A stretch of 22,384 bases of DNA. Origin: Hemicentrotus pulcherrimus. Its lineage: Eukaryota > Echinodermata > Echinoidea > Camarodonta > Strongylocentrotidae. The notes beneath the pieces are model-generated. The model did no database searches, was not told the origin of the DNA, and worked only from the letters and a program-made list of their open reading frames with translations. A program made the position numbers and the translations under genes. Positions 18,501 through 22,384 of the stretch are shown here, in pieces (position 1 is the first letter of the stretch; each line of letters begins with the position of its first letter). The stretch covers positions 460,291 through 482,674 of the forward strand of contig BEXV01000065.1 in the NCBI GenBank assembly GCA_003118195.1, in the 5' to 3' direction.

Positions 18501-19447
18501 ATAACAATTCAAAAAAGATTCATGTCGCAAAAATTTCTAGTTATAAATTTATATGTGAGTAAACAGCAAAGAAAAATAGCTGTGCACATTCATGCTAGTA
18601 ATCTCAACTACATGTTGAACACTAGAACAACGGATCTACAACATATACCTTGCCTGGAATTGCTTAAAACAAATTTGAGAATTATCAATTTCCATGGACA
18701 CTGTACCAGCAAAGTGCTGATCATACCAACGTTTGAGAGTACCAATCACCTCAAAACAATAATATGTGTATACATCCAGAATGTATAAAATCTACCTAAG
18801 AAAAAGAAATCACCCGGCTTTTTAATCAGAAGTCAGAATTGGGTTCTGTGTACATGTAGGTCCTATTTTATATGAGCGCGAGCATGTACAGGGGAATGTG
18901 AAATAGTCTACTCACAAGTAACTTTTTATACTAATTGAGAGTATATTTCATCTTGGAAAATTTCTTTAGAGTAGTAATATTTGAAGCTCATATTTAGAAC
19001 ATATCATTACGACAAGAAACTACTCACATACAAAAATAAATAATTTTTTGGGGTAATTGGTATACTTTTCTTTTCTCGTGGCTTGCCATGAACACTCAGA
19101 CATCCCTCCCGTTAGATCAAGCAGACGGGGACTTCTGCTACTCCTTGTCATGACCGCTGGCCGTGACCTTAGATCATCCAAGGGTACCTTAAGTTTTTTA
19201 AATCATTCAAATAAACACTCAAGACTCAAGTAGATAGCCTTACCTGATTCAAGTACTTTCCAGCAAAGAATGTTCTATATCCAGCTTTATTCAGGTATGT
19301 GGCAAATGTGTTCTTTTCTGGTCCCTGTTGCCAGGCAACACTGCTGCAATTTCCAAGGATAGAATTGTTCATAGCCCCATGGTTATGAATGTAGTTGCCT
19401 GTGAGGATGCTGGATCTACTAGGGCAACATAGGGGGCTACTTGTAAA
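3374..19447 (-). CDS. GNS: N-acetylglucosamine-6-sulfatase (GNS family), multi-exon gene, 5' end missing
   Basis: This is a lysosomal sulfatase that removes the 6-O-sulfate from N-acetylglucosamine in heparan and keratan sulfate. Its exons, in gene order, are 19447-19244, 18148-18083, 17420-17322, 16743-16576, 15792-15710, 14578-14460, 13130-12928, 10305-10168, one of three alternatives (8482-8372, 7603-7487 or 5597-5487), and 3571-3374. All introns are GT-AG and phases match throughout (0,0,0,0,2,1,0,0,0). The visible frame is about 463 codons, matching the human enzyme from just before the FGly site to near its C-terminus. Visible sulfatase hallmarks are [28 protein letters not shown] and DKRQLYEFD. 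The exon or exons for the signal peptide and the N-terminal Asp-Asp metal ligands were not found and should lie beyond the window. The protein should enter the secretory pathway; many NxS/T sequons are present. Assignment to GNS rather than to Sulf1/2 or iduronate sulfatase rests on collinear similarity along every exon. Confidence 0.95.
3572..5486 (-). other. GNS intron between exon I-c and the terminal exon
   Basis: This intron of about 1.9 kb has no coding signal. It holds two TACCGGTA octamers (4237, 4558), a G run at about 4477-4486, and a degraded inverted-repeat element (5058-5469) that ends only 17 bases from the donor of exon I-c. Confidence 0.75.
5058..5469. repeat. Degraded inverted-repeat element related to 9310-9580
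   Basis: The inner arms AGCTTTTCGTCTTG (5061-5074) and CAAGACGAAAAGCT (5404-5417) are inverted. Beyond them the left half matches the 9310-9580 element in order: AGCTTTTCG, ATCATCAGAGT, ACAAAAAGTC, TCAATAT, then GAAACAAAG and ATTGGCT. The right end ATTGCTATTCTTTGAGTTTGTAGTAC (in two parts, 5442-5467) matches the right flank at 9569-9594. The copy appears older and carries about 150 extra bases in its centre. Confidence 0.6.
5487..5597 (-). CDS. GNS: GNS alternative penultimate exon I-c (Cys-rich module)
   Basis: This 37-codon exon is phase 0-0. It begins [18 protein letters not shown], then [13 protein letters not shown], and ends NFADTE. The acceptor is TTGTTGGAGCAG and the donor GAG|GTATTC, the weakest of the three. 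It lies closest to the terminal exon. It is more like I-b than I-a in protein sequence, which suggests a more recent duplication between I-b and I-c. Confidence 0.93.
5951..6357. repeat. 81-bp tandem repeat, four units
   Basis: Units start at ACTT(A/G)CCTTC at 5951, 6032, 6113 and 6260. Each continues with ACCCTCTAACAGT..CT, CCACTGGTT and GGACAATCCC..ATCAGTAAA. Units 1 and 2 are 81 bp. Unit 3 carries an insertion of about 65 bp after ATCAGTAAA that includes a GCCAGTGATGGC hairpin-like stretch. Unit 4 is the most diverged. On the gene's strand each unit carries GAAGGTAAGT or GAAGGCAAGT, close to a consensus splice donor. Confidence 0.85.
6545..6755 (-). pseudogene. LINE ORF2 C-terminal remnant
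   Basis: On the minus strand from about 6750 downward the translation reads [20 protein letters not shown], then [16 protein letters not shown] followed by a stop. Farther on comes a degenerate W.......LGE stretch. The order W.GH..R.......V.EG...GK..RG is the usual C-terminal tail of non-LTR retrotransposon reverse transcriptases. It is broken by stops and frame changes and has no RT domain in front, so it is a dead 3' fragment lying in the sense orientation of the host gene. Confidence 0.7.
7458..7478 (+). other. Four-run G tract (predicted G-quadruplex)
   Basis: The plus strand reads G5-A-G5-A-G4-A-G4, the classic arrangement of four G runs with single-base loops. In the sulfatase pre-mRNA it appears as a CCCCTCCCC-type tract beginning eight bases after the weak donor of exon I-b. 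A second G-rich patch lies at 7357-7381. Confidence 0.8.
7487..7603 (-). CDS. GNS: GNS alternative penultimate exon I-b (Cys-rich module)
   Basis: This 39-codon exon is phase 0-0. It begins [18 protein letters not shown], then [15 protein letters not shown], and ends NFADGE. The acceptor is CTCCTTCTCTAG and the donor GAG|GTAGTC (weak). All five Cys and the NNT sequon are kept. It is two codons longer than I-a and I-c, the extra length lying in the variable loop. A C-rich tract in the RNA, reading as a four-run G tract on the plus strand, starts eight bases into the downstream intron. Confidence 0.93.
7604..8371 (-). other. GNS intron between exons I-a and I-b
   Basis: This 768-base intron has no recognisable repeat or coding signal. 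It is long enough that steric crowding between splice sites could not by itself stop I-a being joined to I-b. Confidence 0.7.
8372..8482 (-). CDS. GNS: GNS alternative penultimate exon I-a (Cys-rich module)
   Basis: This 37-codon exon is phase 0-0. It begins [18 protein letters not shown], then [13 protein letters not shown], and ends EFSDRQ. The acceptor is CACCTATATTTAG and the donor CAG|GTAGAG, which lacks G at +5. It is homologous to the human segment CFPDCVCEDAYNNTYACVR, with all five Cys conserved. It is the first of three intact copies in gene order and the most divergent from the other two (SRNNS and EFSDRQ against ARNNT and NFAD.E). Confidence 0.93.
8721..9040. mobile_element. Non-autonomous DNA transposon (MITE), hAT-like termini
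   Basis: This 320-bp element begins CAGGGTGGTC and ends GACCACCCTG, a perfect 10-bp terminal inverted repeat. A second matching block, AAACATGTAAAA, lies 25 to 35 bases inside each end. It is flanked by the direct repeat CCTCATA (8714-8720 and 9041-9047), a 7-bp target-site duplication. CAGGG termini and a duplication near 8 bp suggest hAT, but the superfamily is inferred. It has no coding capacity. Confidence 0.88.
9310..9580. repeat. Long inverted-repeat (foldback) element
   Basis: Arms of about 100 bp (9310-9412 and 9481-9580) are roughly 90% complementary by eye, separated by a 68-base centre. The outermost part, GAGAATAGCATTGAAGAGAG, pairs with CTCTCTTCAATGCTATTCTC without mismatch. Transcribed in the sulfatase pre-mRNA it would form a long hairpin. 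It belongs to the same family as the more decayed 5058-5469 copy. Confidence 0.88.
9625..9682 (-). pseudogene. Possible decayed fourth copy of the Cys-rich GNS exon
   Basis: Read on the minus strand, bases from about 9680 downward resemble the start of exons I-a to I-c. An AG acceptor-like dinucleotide is followed by a TTGCATCCA...TGTGTATGT stretch, close to the TGC.(T/A).CCATC.TGTGT.TGT of the intact copies. The frame breaks almost at once: a TAG follows CVC, and spacing is lost by small indels. The right end of an inverted-repeat element (9310-9580) sits just 3' of it in gene orientation, as at exon I-c. The match is short, so this is tentative. Confidence 0.45.
10168..10305 (-). CDS. GNS: GNS exon H: post-catalytic segment [12 protein letters not shown]
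   Basis: This exon has 46 codons and is phase 0-0. The acceptor is CCCATATATCCAG and the donor GAT|GTAAGC. It opens IPPNATNDL and continues with [19 protein letters not shown], ending EFLD. It matches the human stretch with W(R)SDVLVEYQGEG. A nearer AG (at 10279-10280) would put the exon out of frame, so the more distal acceptor was chosen. The N gap of unknown true size begins 66 bases upstream of the acceptor. Confidence 0.9.
10372..10484. other. Assembly gap (run of N)
   Basis: These are 113 undetermined bases between a poly-G run and a GA microsatellite. Open frames that cross it are artefacts of reading through N. Confidence 0.99.
12734..12746 (-). promoter_or_regulatory. DR1 nuclear-receptor-type motif
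   Basis: The minus strand reads AGGTCAAAGGTCA, a perfect direct repeat of AGGTCA with one spacer base. This is the consensus for RXR/HNF4/COUP-TF-type receptors. It lies in an intron about 190 bases downstream of exon G, between short inverted repeats, so it may simply be part of a repeat. Confidence 0.35.
12928..13130 (-). CDS. GNS: GNS exon [10 protein letters not shown] core and end of catalytic domain
   Basis: This exon has 67 codons after a split Gly codon: [19 protein letters not shown], then [22 protein letters not shown] and DGISLMPLL. The Lys of DKRQLYE is the conserved substrate-sulfate-binding residue. The acceptor is CTATTCCAG and the donor CTG|GTAAGT (phase 0). Confidence 0.96.
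13636..13780. repeat. Hairpin element with paired arms
   Basis: CAAACTCAGAATTTCC (13660-13675) pairs with GGAAAATTCTGAGTTTG (13734-13750) with a single bulge. Outside these, TTCAATATAACA on the left pairs with TGTTATATTGAA on the right. The centre is about 58 bases. This is probably another small foldback element. Confidence 0.65.
14167..14429. mobile_element. MITE with 21-bp terminal inverted repeats
   Basis: The left end CAATACACCAGTTTACGGTTA and the reversed right end CAATACACCCTTTTACGGTTA differ at only two of 21 positions. The element is 263 bp and also contains an internal hairpin, CCACTGACC...GGTCAGTGG (14251-14275). If the true ends are CACC...GGTG, each is flanked by TA, as in Tc1/mariner-type insertions; that assignment is tentative. 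Its right end is 30 bases from the donor of exon F. Confidence 0.8.
14460..14578 (-). CDS. GNS: GNS exon F: second metal-binding Asp-Asn
   Basis: This 119-base exon reads [15 protein letters not shown] and ends [19 protein letters not shown] (here [15 protein letters not shown]). The Asp-Asn of SSDNG are the conserved Ca2+ ligands of sulfatases. The acceptor is GTTTTCTGACAG and the donor CTAG|GTAGGT. Both ends are split codons (phase 2 in, phase 1 out), and the exit joins exon G to give HLGQFSLP. A MITE ends about 30 bases into the downstream intron. Confidence 0.95.
14579..15709 (-). other. GNS intron between exons E and F
   Basis: This 1.1-kb intron has one four-unit AT-rich tandem repeat (14908-15046) and no coding signal. 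Confidence 0.7.
14908..15046. repeat. AT-rich tandem repeat, four units of about 35 bp
   Basis: Units follow the pattern TAATTCATTTTTTT..ATAT(T/C)G(G/A)TGAATAAATA(T/C)(A/T)G, with lengths of about 36, 34, 36 and 33 bases. GAATAAA recurs once per unit. The internal ATATCGATGAATAAA is shared by the middle two. Confidence 0.8.
15710..15792 (-). CDS. GNS: GNS exon E: KHWLIRRA segment
   Basis: This exon has 27 codons plus two bases: [18 protein letters not shown], then TYLDDAFRK and the first two bases of an Arg codon. It is collinear with the human KHWLIRQAKTPM segment. The acceptor is TTCATTCAG and the donor AAAAG|GTAAAT. The junction to exon F is phase 2 (AG|G) and restores RKRW. Confidence 0.93.
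15793..16575 (-). other. GNS intron between exons D and E
   Basis: This 783-base intron contains a CCCT microsatellite (16077-16097) and otherwise nothing recognised. The 113-codon plus-strand open frame at 15831-16172 shows no family similarity and is judged to be chance. Confidence 0.65.
16576..16743 (-). CDS. GNS: GNS exon D: catalytic His segment
   Basis: This 56-codon exon runs from [11 protein letters not shown] through [15 protein letters not shown] and APQYMSHF to SFNVHSA. The acceptor is TTGTTGATGTAG and the donor GCT|GTAAGT, phase 0-0. The TPxxHxP motif supplies the active-site histidine. The residue just before that His is Cys (codon at 16666-16668), where I expect Pro in family members. 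Confidence 0.95.
16744..18082 (-). other. GNS introns around exon C
   Basis: These are the intron 16744-17321 and the intron 17422-18082, with exon C between them. Both are AT-rich, with A runs and an AATTAATTAATT-type patch at about 17632-17647, and no other feature that I can support. Confidence 0.6.
17322..17420 (-). CDS. GNS: GNS exon [11 protein letters not shown] segment
   Basis: This 33-codon exon contains [16 protein letters not shown] and ends with DYLTDLI. It is collinear with the vertebrate YYNYTLSINGK...HG...DYLTD segment. The acceptor is CTCTGTGCAG and the donor ATT|GTAAGT, phase 0-0. The NYS sequon matches the NYT sequon of the human enzyme. Confidence 0.93.
18083..18148 (-). 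CDS. GNS: GNS exon B: short linker exon
   Basis: This 22-codon exon begins [19 protein letters not shown] and ends in IAL. It matches the human GNS segment with the pattern YG..GGLEH.P.GW.YW.AL. The acceptor is GATCATGATCAG and the donor CTG|GTAAGG, phase 0-0. It lies between the active-site Lys exon and the KYYNY-like exon, as in other GNS genes. Confidence 0.9.
18149..19243 (-). other. GNS intron between exons A and B
   Basis: This 1.1-kb AT-rich intron has no repeat or coding signal that I can support. The 112-codon plus-strand open frame at 18450-18788 has no recognisable domain. Confidence 0.6.
19244..19447 (-). CDS. GNS: GNS exon A: FGly signature and sulfate-binding Lys
   Basis: This exon has 68 codons and is phase 0 at both ends. 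The acceptor is TTTGCATTTCAG and the donor CAG|GTAAGG. The start reads [18 protein letters not shown]. In the sulfatase motif C-x-P-S-R the first Cys (codon at 19427-19429) is the residue converted to formylglycine, the catalytic nucleophile. The exon ends in FFAGKYLNQ, whose Lys is the conserved active-site lysine. There are sequons at NNS and NCS. The preceding intron extends at least to the right edge of the window, because no upstream exon was found. Confidence 0.95.
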
Positions 19448-20010
19448 CTGAAATGCAAAAATGGAAGAAGAAAATAAAGGAAAAGGTGTATCAGTACTTG
19501 AACAATGTGAGGCCTATTCAGACGTAAGTAAATTTAAGAAACTTGTGTGAATAAACATTGTATCAAACAAATATATAGGGGAAGGAGCTTCTGGACTAGA
19601 AAACAACAGTGCTCTGGAAAGCTCCCAGGAATTCTGGTAAACTGAAAAAGGAGTCATACAGCACAAGGTTATATTGAGCCCAATTGGCTAACTCCTGACA
19701 CGATTGAATGAGCACTTAGACAATATTACAAGGCATATTTCCACTCTATAAGAATTGCATTTACTCTCTGTCAATGCATGGATGGACAATGCTCAGTATC
19801 TTATTCAAGGCATTGTCTGTTCTGGATTTCTAAATCAGACTGTTAAAGACATGCAAAATGTACCTGTACATCTTACGTAAATACATTATGCACAATGAAC
19901 TCACTGGACTATTAAATTGAGTTATCAAGATAAAAAACACCTTTCTTTACTTAAAAACTCTTAAAACTGATTATTATTTCTTCATTTCTTCATTTATTTA
20001 TTATTATTAN

Positions 20011-20105
20011 AAAATGGAAGAAGAAAATAAAGGAAAAGGTGTATCAGTACTTGAACAATGTGAGGCCTATTCAGACGTAAGTAAATTTAAGAAACTTGTG
20101 TGAAT
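20011..20105 (+). repeat. Exact 95-bp duplicate of 19458-19552
   Basis: The block is identical to 19458-19552 at an offset of 553 bases. It is preceded by an n at 20010, and the same TTCTTCATTTATTTATTATT sequence lies on both sides. The n and perfect identity suggest an assembly join in a microsatellite rather than a biological duplication. Confidence 0.9.
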
Positions 20106-20191
20106 TTCTTCATTTATTTATTATTATTATCATTATTAATGTTATTTATTTATTTATTTATTTTTATTTTCATTTATTTATTTATTTTTAA

Positions 20192-20223
<32 letters not shown>
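20106..20223 (+). repeat. TTTA/TTA microsatellite
   Basis: This is a run of CATTTATTTATT, TTATTATCATTATT, (TTTA)n and finally (TTA)n units. It is followed by T and G homopolymers (20223-20238). Confidence 0.95.
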
Positions 20224-20823
20224 TTTTTTTGGGGGGGGTTAAGTTTCTAACTAATAAACAGTTTTGAAATAATGTTGCATTCATGTCTCCTGTTGTGTGT
20301 ACAGTACTACAGGTACACAATGTAATATAAATTTTGCATGACAACCTATAAAATATGAAAGAATATGTGGAATTTGTTATTAATACAGTGAATAGAGAAG
20401 TCTCAATTTTCCCAAGATATGACCCTTTATTTCATAAATGTTGATTGAATCTCAAATAATGAAATCTATTGTACACAATGACATATGTGCAGTTGAAGGC
20501 GCCGATTTGTGCTTGTGAACTTGTCACAAATAATAGTAACAAAGGTGTTTTCAAAACTAAAGATGACAAACAAATTTTCCTCTCAGTCCAAACAGAAATC
20601 CAGATATACAGTTAGTGTTGTTCTAGTTTCCGAGTGGTGAGTCAACACACCAATTACTGAGCTGGGAGACATGGCCAGGCATACTGCCAGGTGGAGGGCA
20701 TAAATTGAAACTTAAAAAAGAGAAGAAGATCTTATACACAGAGATTTACGGTACAGACTGTCGGTACTCCTCCTCGCTTAAGACCCAGCCTTGGGGTCAG
20801 GGAGGTACTAGCCTTACAAGTTC

Positions 20824-21120
20824 TTGGTACTAATCAAGAATCGTGCTTTGATAGTAAAGTTTTGTAGCTATAGCGTGAGGAGGCAGGTCATTGCATCACG
20901 TAGGAAGTTAAAAGGAACTAAAATATCTATCCAAGAAGATCTCACAGTGAGAAATCAAGCTCTCTATCAAAAAGTGTACAAATCTGTGAGATTAATTCCT
21001 TCTTTGGAGAGCACATGGACCAGTGATGGCAGGATCTTTGCGCAAGTCAAAGCGACAGGTGGAAAGTTAACCTCAATTATCATCTCATCAGAAACGTATC
21101 TTGCCCGCCTGAAGAAGTGA
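20824..21120 (+). pseudogene. LINE ORF1 C-terminal fragment
   Basis: About 95 codons end in TGA at 21118-21120. The stretch NRALIVKFCSYSVRRQVI, then RRKLKGTKISIQEDLT and a later W.SDGRIFAQVKA, is the C-terminal RNA-binding part typical of LINE ORF1 proteins (RP.IVKF.S...R..V......LKG..I.I.EDLT). There is no ATG at the left and the coiled-coil and RRM parts are absent, so the copy is 5'-truncated or interrupted near 20830. It lies upstream of ORF2 in the same element, antisense to the sulfatase gene. Confidence 0.75.
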
Positions 21121-21486
21121 TATTTCTCACTTGTGGACTCTTCTCCTTATCCTTATCTCTGCCATTATATATATATTATACATGTACATGTAACTCGTAC
21201 CATTTAGATATTTCCTGGCCACAATTAATGTGTGTATTTCAATAACTCAACTCATTATCCTAGTTTCCCCAGCTTTGTTCTTCTGATTTTTCATTTGATA
21301 TGTGTTCATTAAGTTGTGTTTGTTCCAGTACTATTATTATCTGCAATCAAATAAGCATGCTGTTTGTCACTATTATCCTTTCTTTAAAAAACTTTGAACT
21401 ATGTTTTAATTATATGTATCCCTCTTTTTGCATTCGATAATGTTAATAGTATTTTGATGGAAGAAGTAGAGAATGGCTCAATGTAA
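21121..21486 (+). other. LINE inter-ORF spacer
   Basis: These are 366 AT-rich bases between ORF1 and ORF2 of the element, containing an ATATATAT patch (21167-21176) and two overlapping TACATGTA octamers (21179-21192). A TAA immediately precedes the ORF2 ATG at 21487. Confidence 0.6.
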
Positions 21487-22384
21487 ATGACTCCTGATGA
21501 ATTTTTGAATCAAGATTTAACCAAAAGCAATGCTTTTTCATTGTTACATATAAATTGCAGAAGCCTGCCAAAACATTATGATGACATAACATCTGTACTC
21601 TCAACCCTAGAACACTATTTTGGTCTTGTAGCATTTAGTGAAACATGGTTAGATACTAAGGTAAGAAAGGAGTTTTATATTGAAGGCTATAATGTGGAGA
21701 GTAAATCCCGTAACGACAGGAGAGGAGGAGGAGTTGCATTTGCAATAAGGCATGACATAAGGTACATTGTACGCAATGACATTTCAGTCTTTAACCCTCT
21801 TTGTGAGAGTCTTTTTATAGAAGTTTTTAAGCCAGGTAAAAATGTTATTGTTGGTGTTTTTTATAGACCTCCAGATCAATCACAGGCTAGTTTCATTGAT
21901 ATCATTAGGAACATCTTGTGCAAAGTGTACATAGAGAAAAAAGAGTGTATATTTCTTGGAGATTTTAATTTTGACTTGATGAAACTAGATGTGCAAAACC
22001 TGTGTAATGAGTTGGTGGAACTTTTTTATTCATTTTGTTTTGCTCCTCTAATTACAAAGCCAACAAGAATAACAGATTCCACAGCAACCTTGATAGATAA
22101 TATATTTACAAATAGTATTTGCAATATTTTTTCTGGTATATTGACCTCTGAAATATCTGATCATTTACATATATTTGGAGTTTTTGATTTTAAAGGTATT
22201 CATGAAGAACAACCAACAGTATACAAACATCAAATTAATGATATGAATGTCAACTGTTTTCTTAGGGATCTCTCTACAGTTCTTGTTTTCCACTCAAAAA
22301 AATCATTTATAAGAAAAATCATAAACCATGGTTTACTAAAGAACTGAAAAGAATGTGTTCAAGAAAAAATTACCTTTACAAAAA
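21487..22384 (+). pseudogene. LINE ORF2, endonuclease domain, broken and cut by window end
   Basis: This is a non-LTR retrotransposon ORF2 N-terminus carrying an AP-like endonuclease domain that nicks the target DNA. The domain motifs run in order: LLHINCRSL (Asn), FSETWLD (Glu), RRGGGVAFA, VFYRPP (Tyr), FLGDFNFD (Asp/Asn) and SEISDHL (final Asp-His). All the expected catalytic positions are present, so the endonuclease part looks intact. The frame ends in TGA at 22345-22347. In another frame PWFTKEL (from 22326) continues to the right edge, showing a frameshift. The linker before it (22270-22325) also looks shorter than in relatives, suggesting an internal deletion. The element is CR1/L2-like by motif style; I do not assign a clade. 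The reverse transcriptase would lie beyond the window. Confidence 0.88.

Larger units (their letters stand above)
19448..20823. other. Upstream intron of GNS, with simple repeats and a duplicated block
   Basis: No upstream sulfatase exon was found here on the minus strand. The stretch holds a 95-bp exact duplication (19458-19552 copied at 20011-20105), a long TTA/TTTA microsatellite (20106-20223) and a G run (20231-20238). A nested hairpin lies at 20763-20814 (GGTACTCCTCC / GGGAGGTACT outside, GACCC / GGGTC inside), just before the LINE. Confidence 0.65.

Noticed and set aside
18450..18788. Plus-strand open frame of 112 codons
   Set aside because: It is an AT-rich intron with no protein motif and is likely chance.
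19458..20823. Upstream N-terminal exon of the sulfatase
   Set aside because: I looked on the minus strand for the TDDQD-type metal-binding motif and a signal peptide and found neither, so the exon is probably outside the window.

Overview
The window looks like intron-rich nuclear DNA from a marine invertebrate. An echinoderm such as a sea urchin is my best guess. The reasons are an animal lysosomal sulfatase split into many small exons with GT-AG introns, AT-rich introns full of miniature inverted-repeat elements, a LINE of CR1/L2-like type, and an excess of the palindromes TACATGTA and TACCGGTA. The species is inferred, not proven. The sequence is a draft assembly: there is an N gap at 10372-10484 and there are single n bases at 7379 and 20010.

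One gene dominates. On the minus strand, from about 19447 down to 3374, lie ten successive exons of an N-acetylglucosamine-6-sulfatase (GNS-type, heparan/keratan sulfate degradation). The open frame runs without a break from the formylglycine (FGly) signature CCPSR to the stop codon, about 463 codons. All junctions have GT/AG borders and compatible phases. The N-terminal exon or exons (signal peptide and first Ca-binding Asp-Asp) are not visible and should lie beyond the right edge. Most long open frames elsewhere in the gene are chance frames in introns.

The most striking observation is that the penultimate coding exon, a cysteine-rich module around CxPSCVCED, is present three times in tandem (5487-5597, 7487-7603, 8372-8482). 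Each copy is intact, phase 0-0 and a multiple of three. A fourth, decayed copy may lie at 9625-9682. The three copies have weak donors (GTAGAG, GTAGTC, GTATTC), whereas most other exons have GTAAG-type donors. They differ mainly in one loop. This is the layout expected of mutually exclusive alternative exons and would give three isoforms of one lysosomal sulfatase. I know of no such arrangement in vertebrate GNS.

The cluster is flanked on both sides by related inverted-repeat elements (5058-5469 and 9310-9580). Other introns hold a hAT-like MITE with a 7-bp target-site duplication (8721-9040), a MITE with 21-bp inverted termini 30 bp from an exon donor (14167-14429), an 81-bp tandem repeat (5951-6357), a degraded LINE 3' end (6545-6755), and several hairpins and simple repeats. 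Right of the gene, on the plus strand, is a 5'-truncated LINE (ORF1 C-terminus, then the ORF2 endonuclease domain), which leaves the window at its right edge. Left of the stop codon (1-3373) are the presumed 3' UTR, flanking DNA and small repeats, with no recognisable gene.
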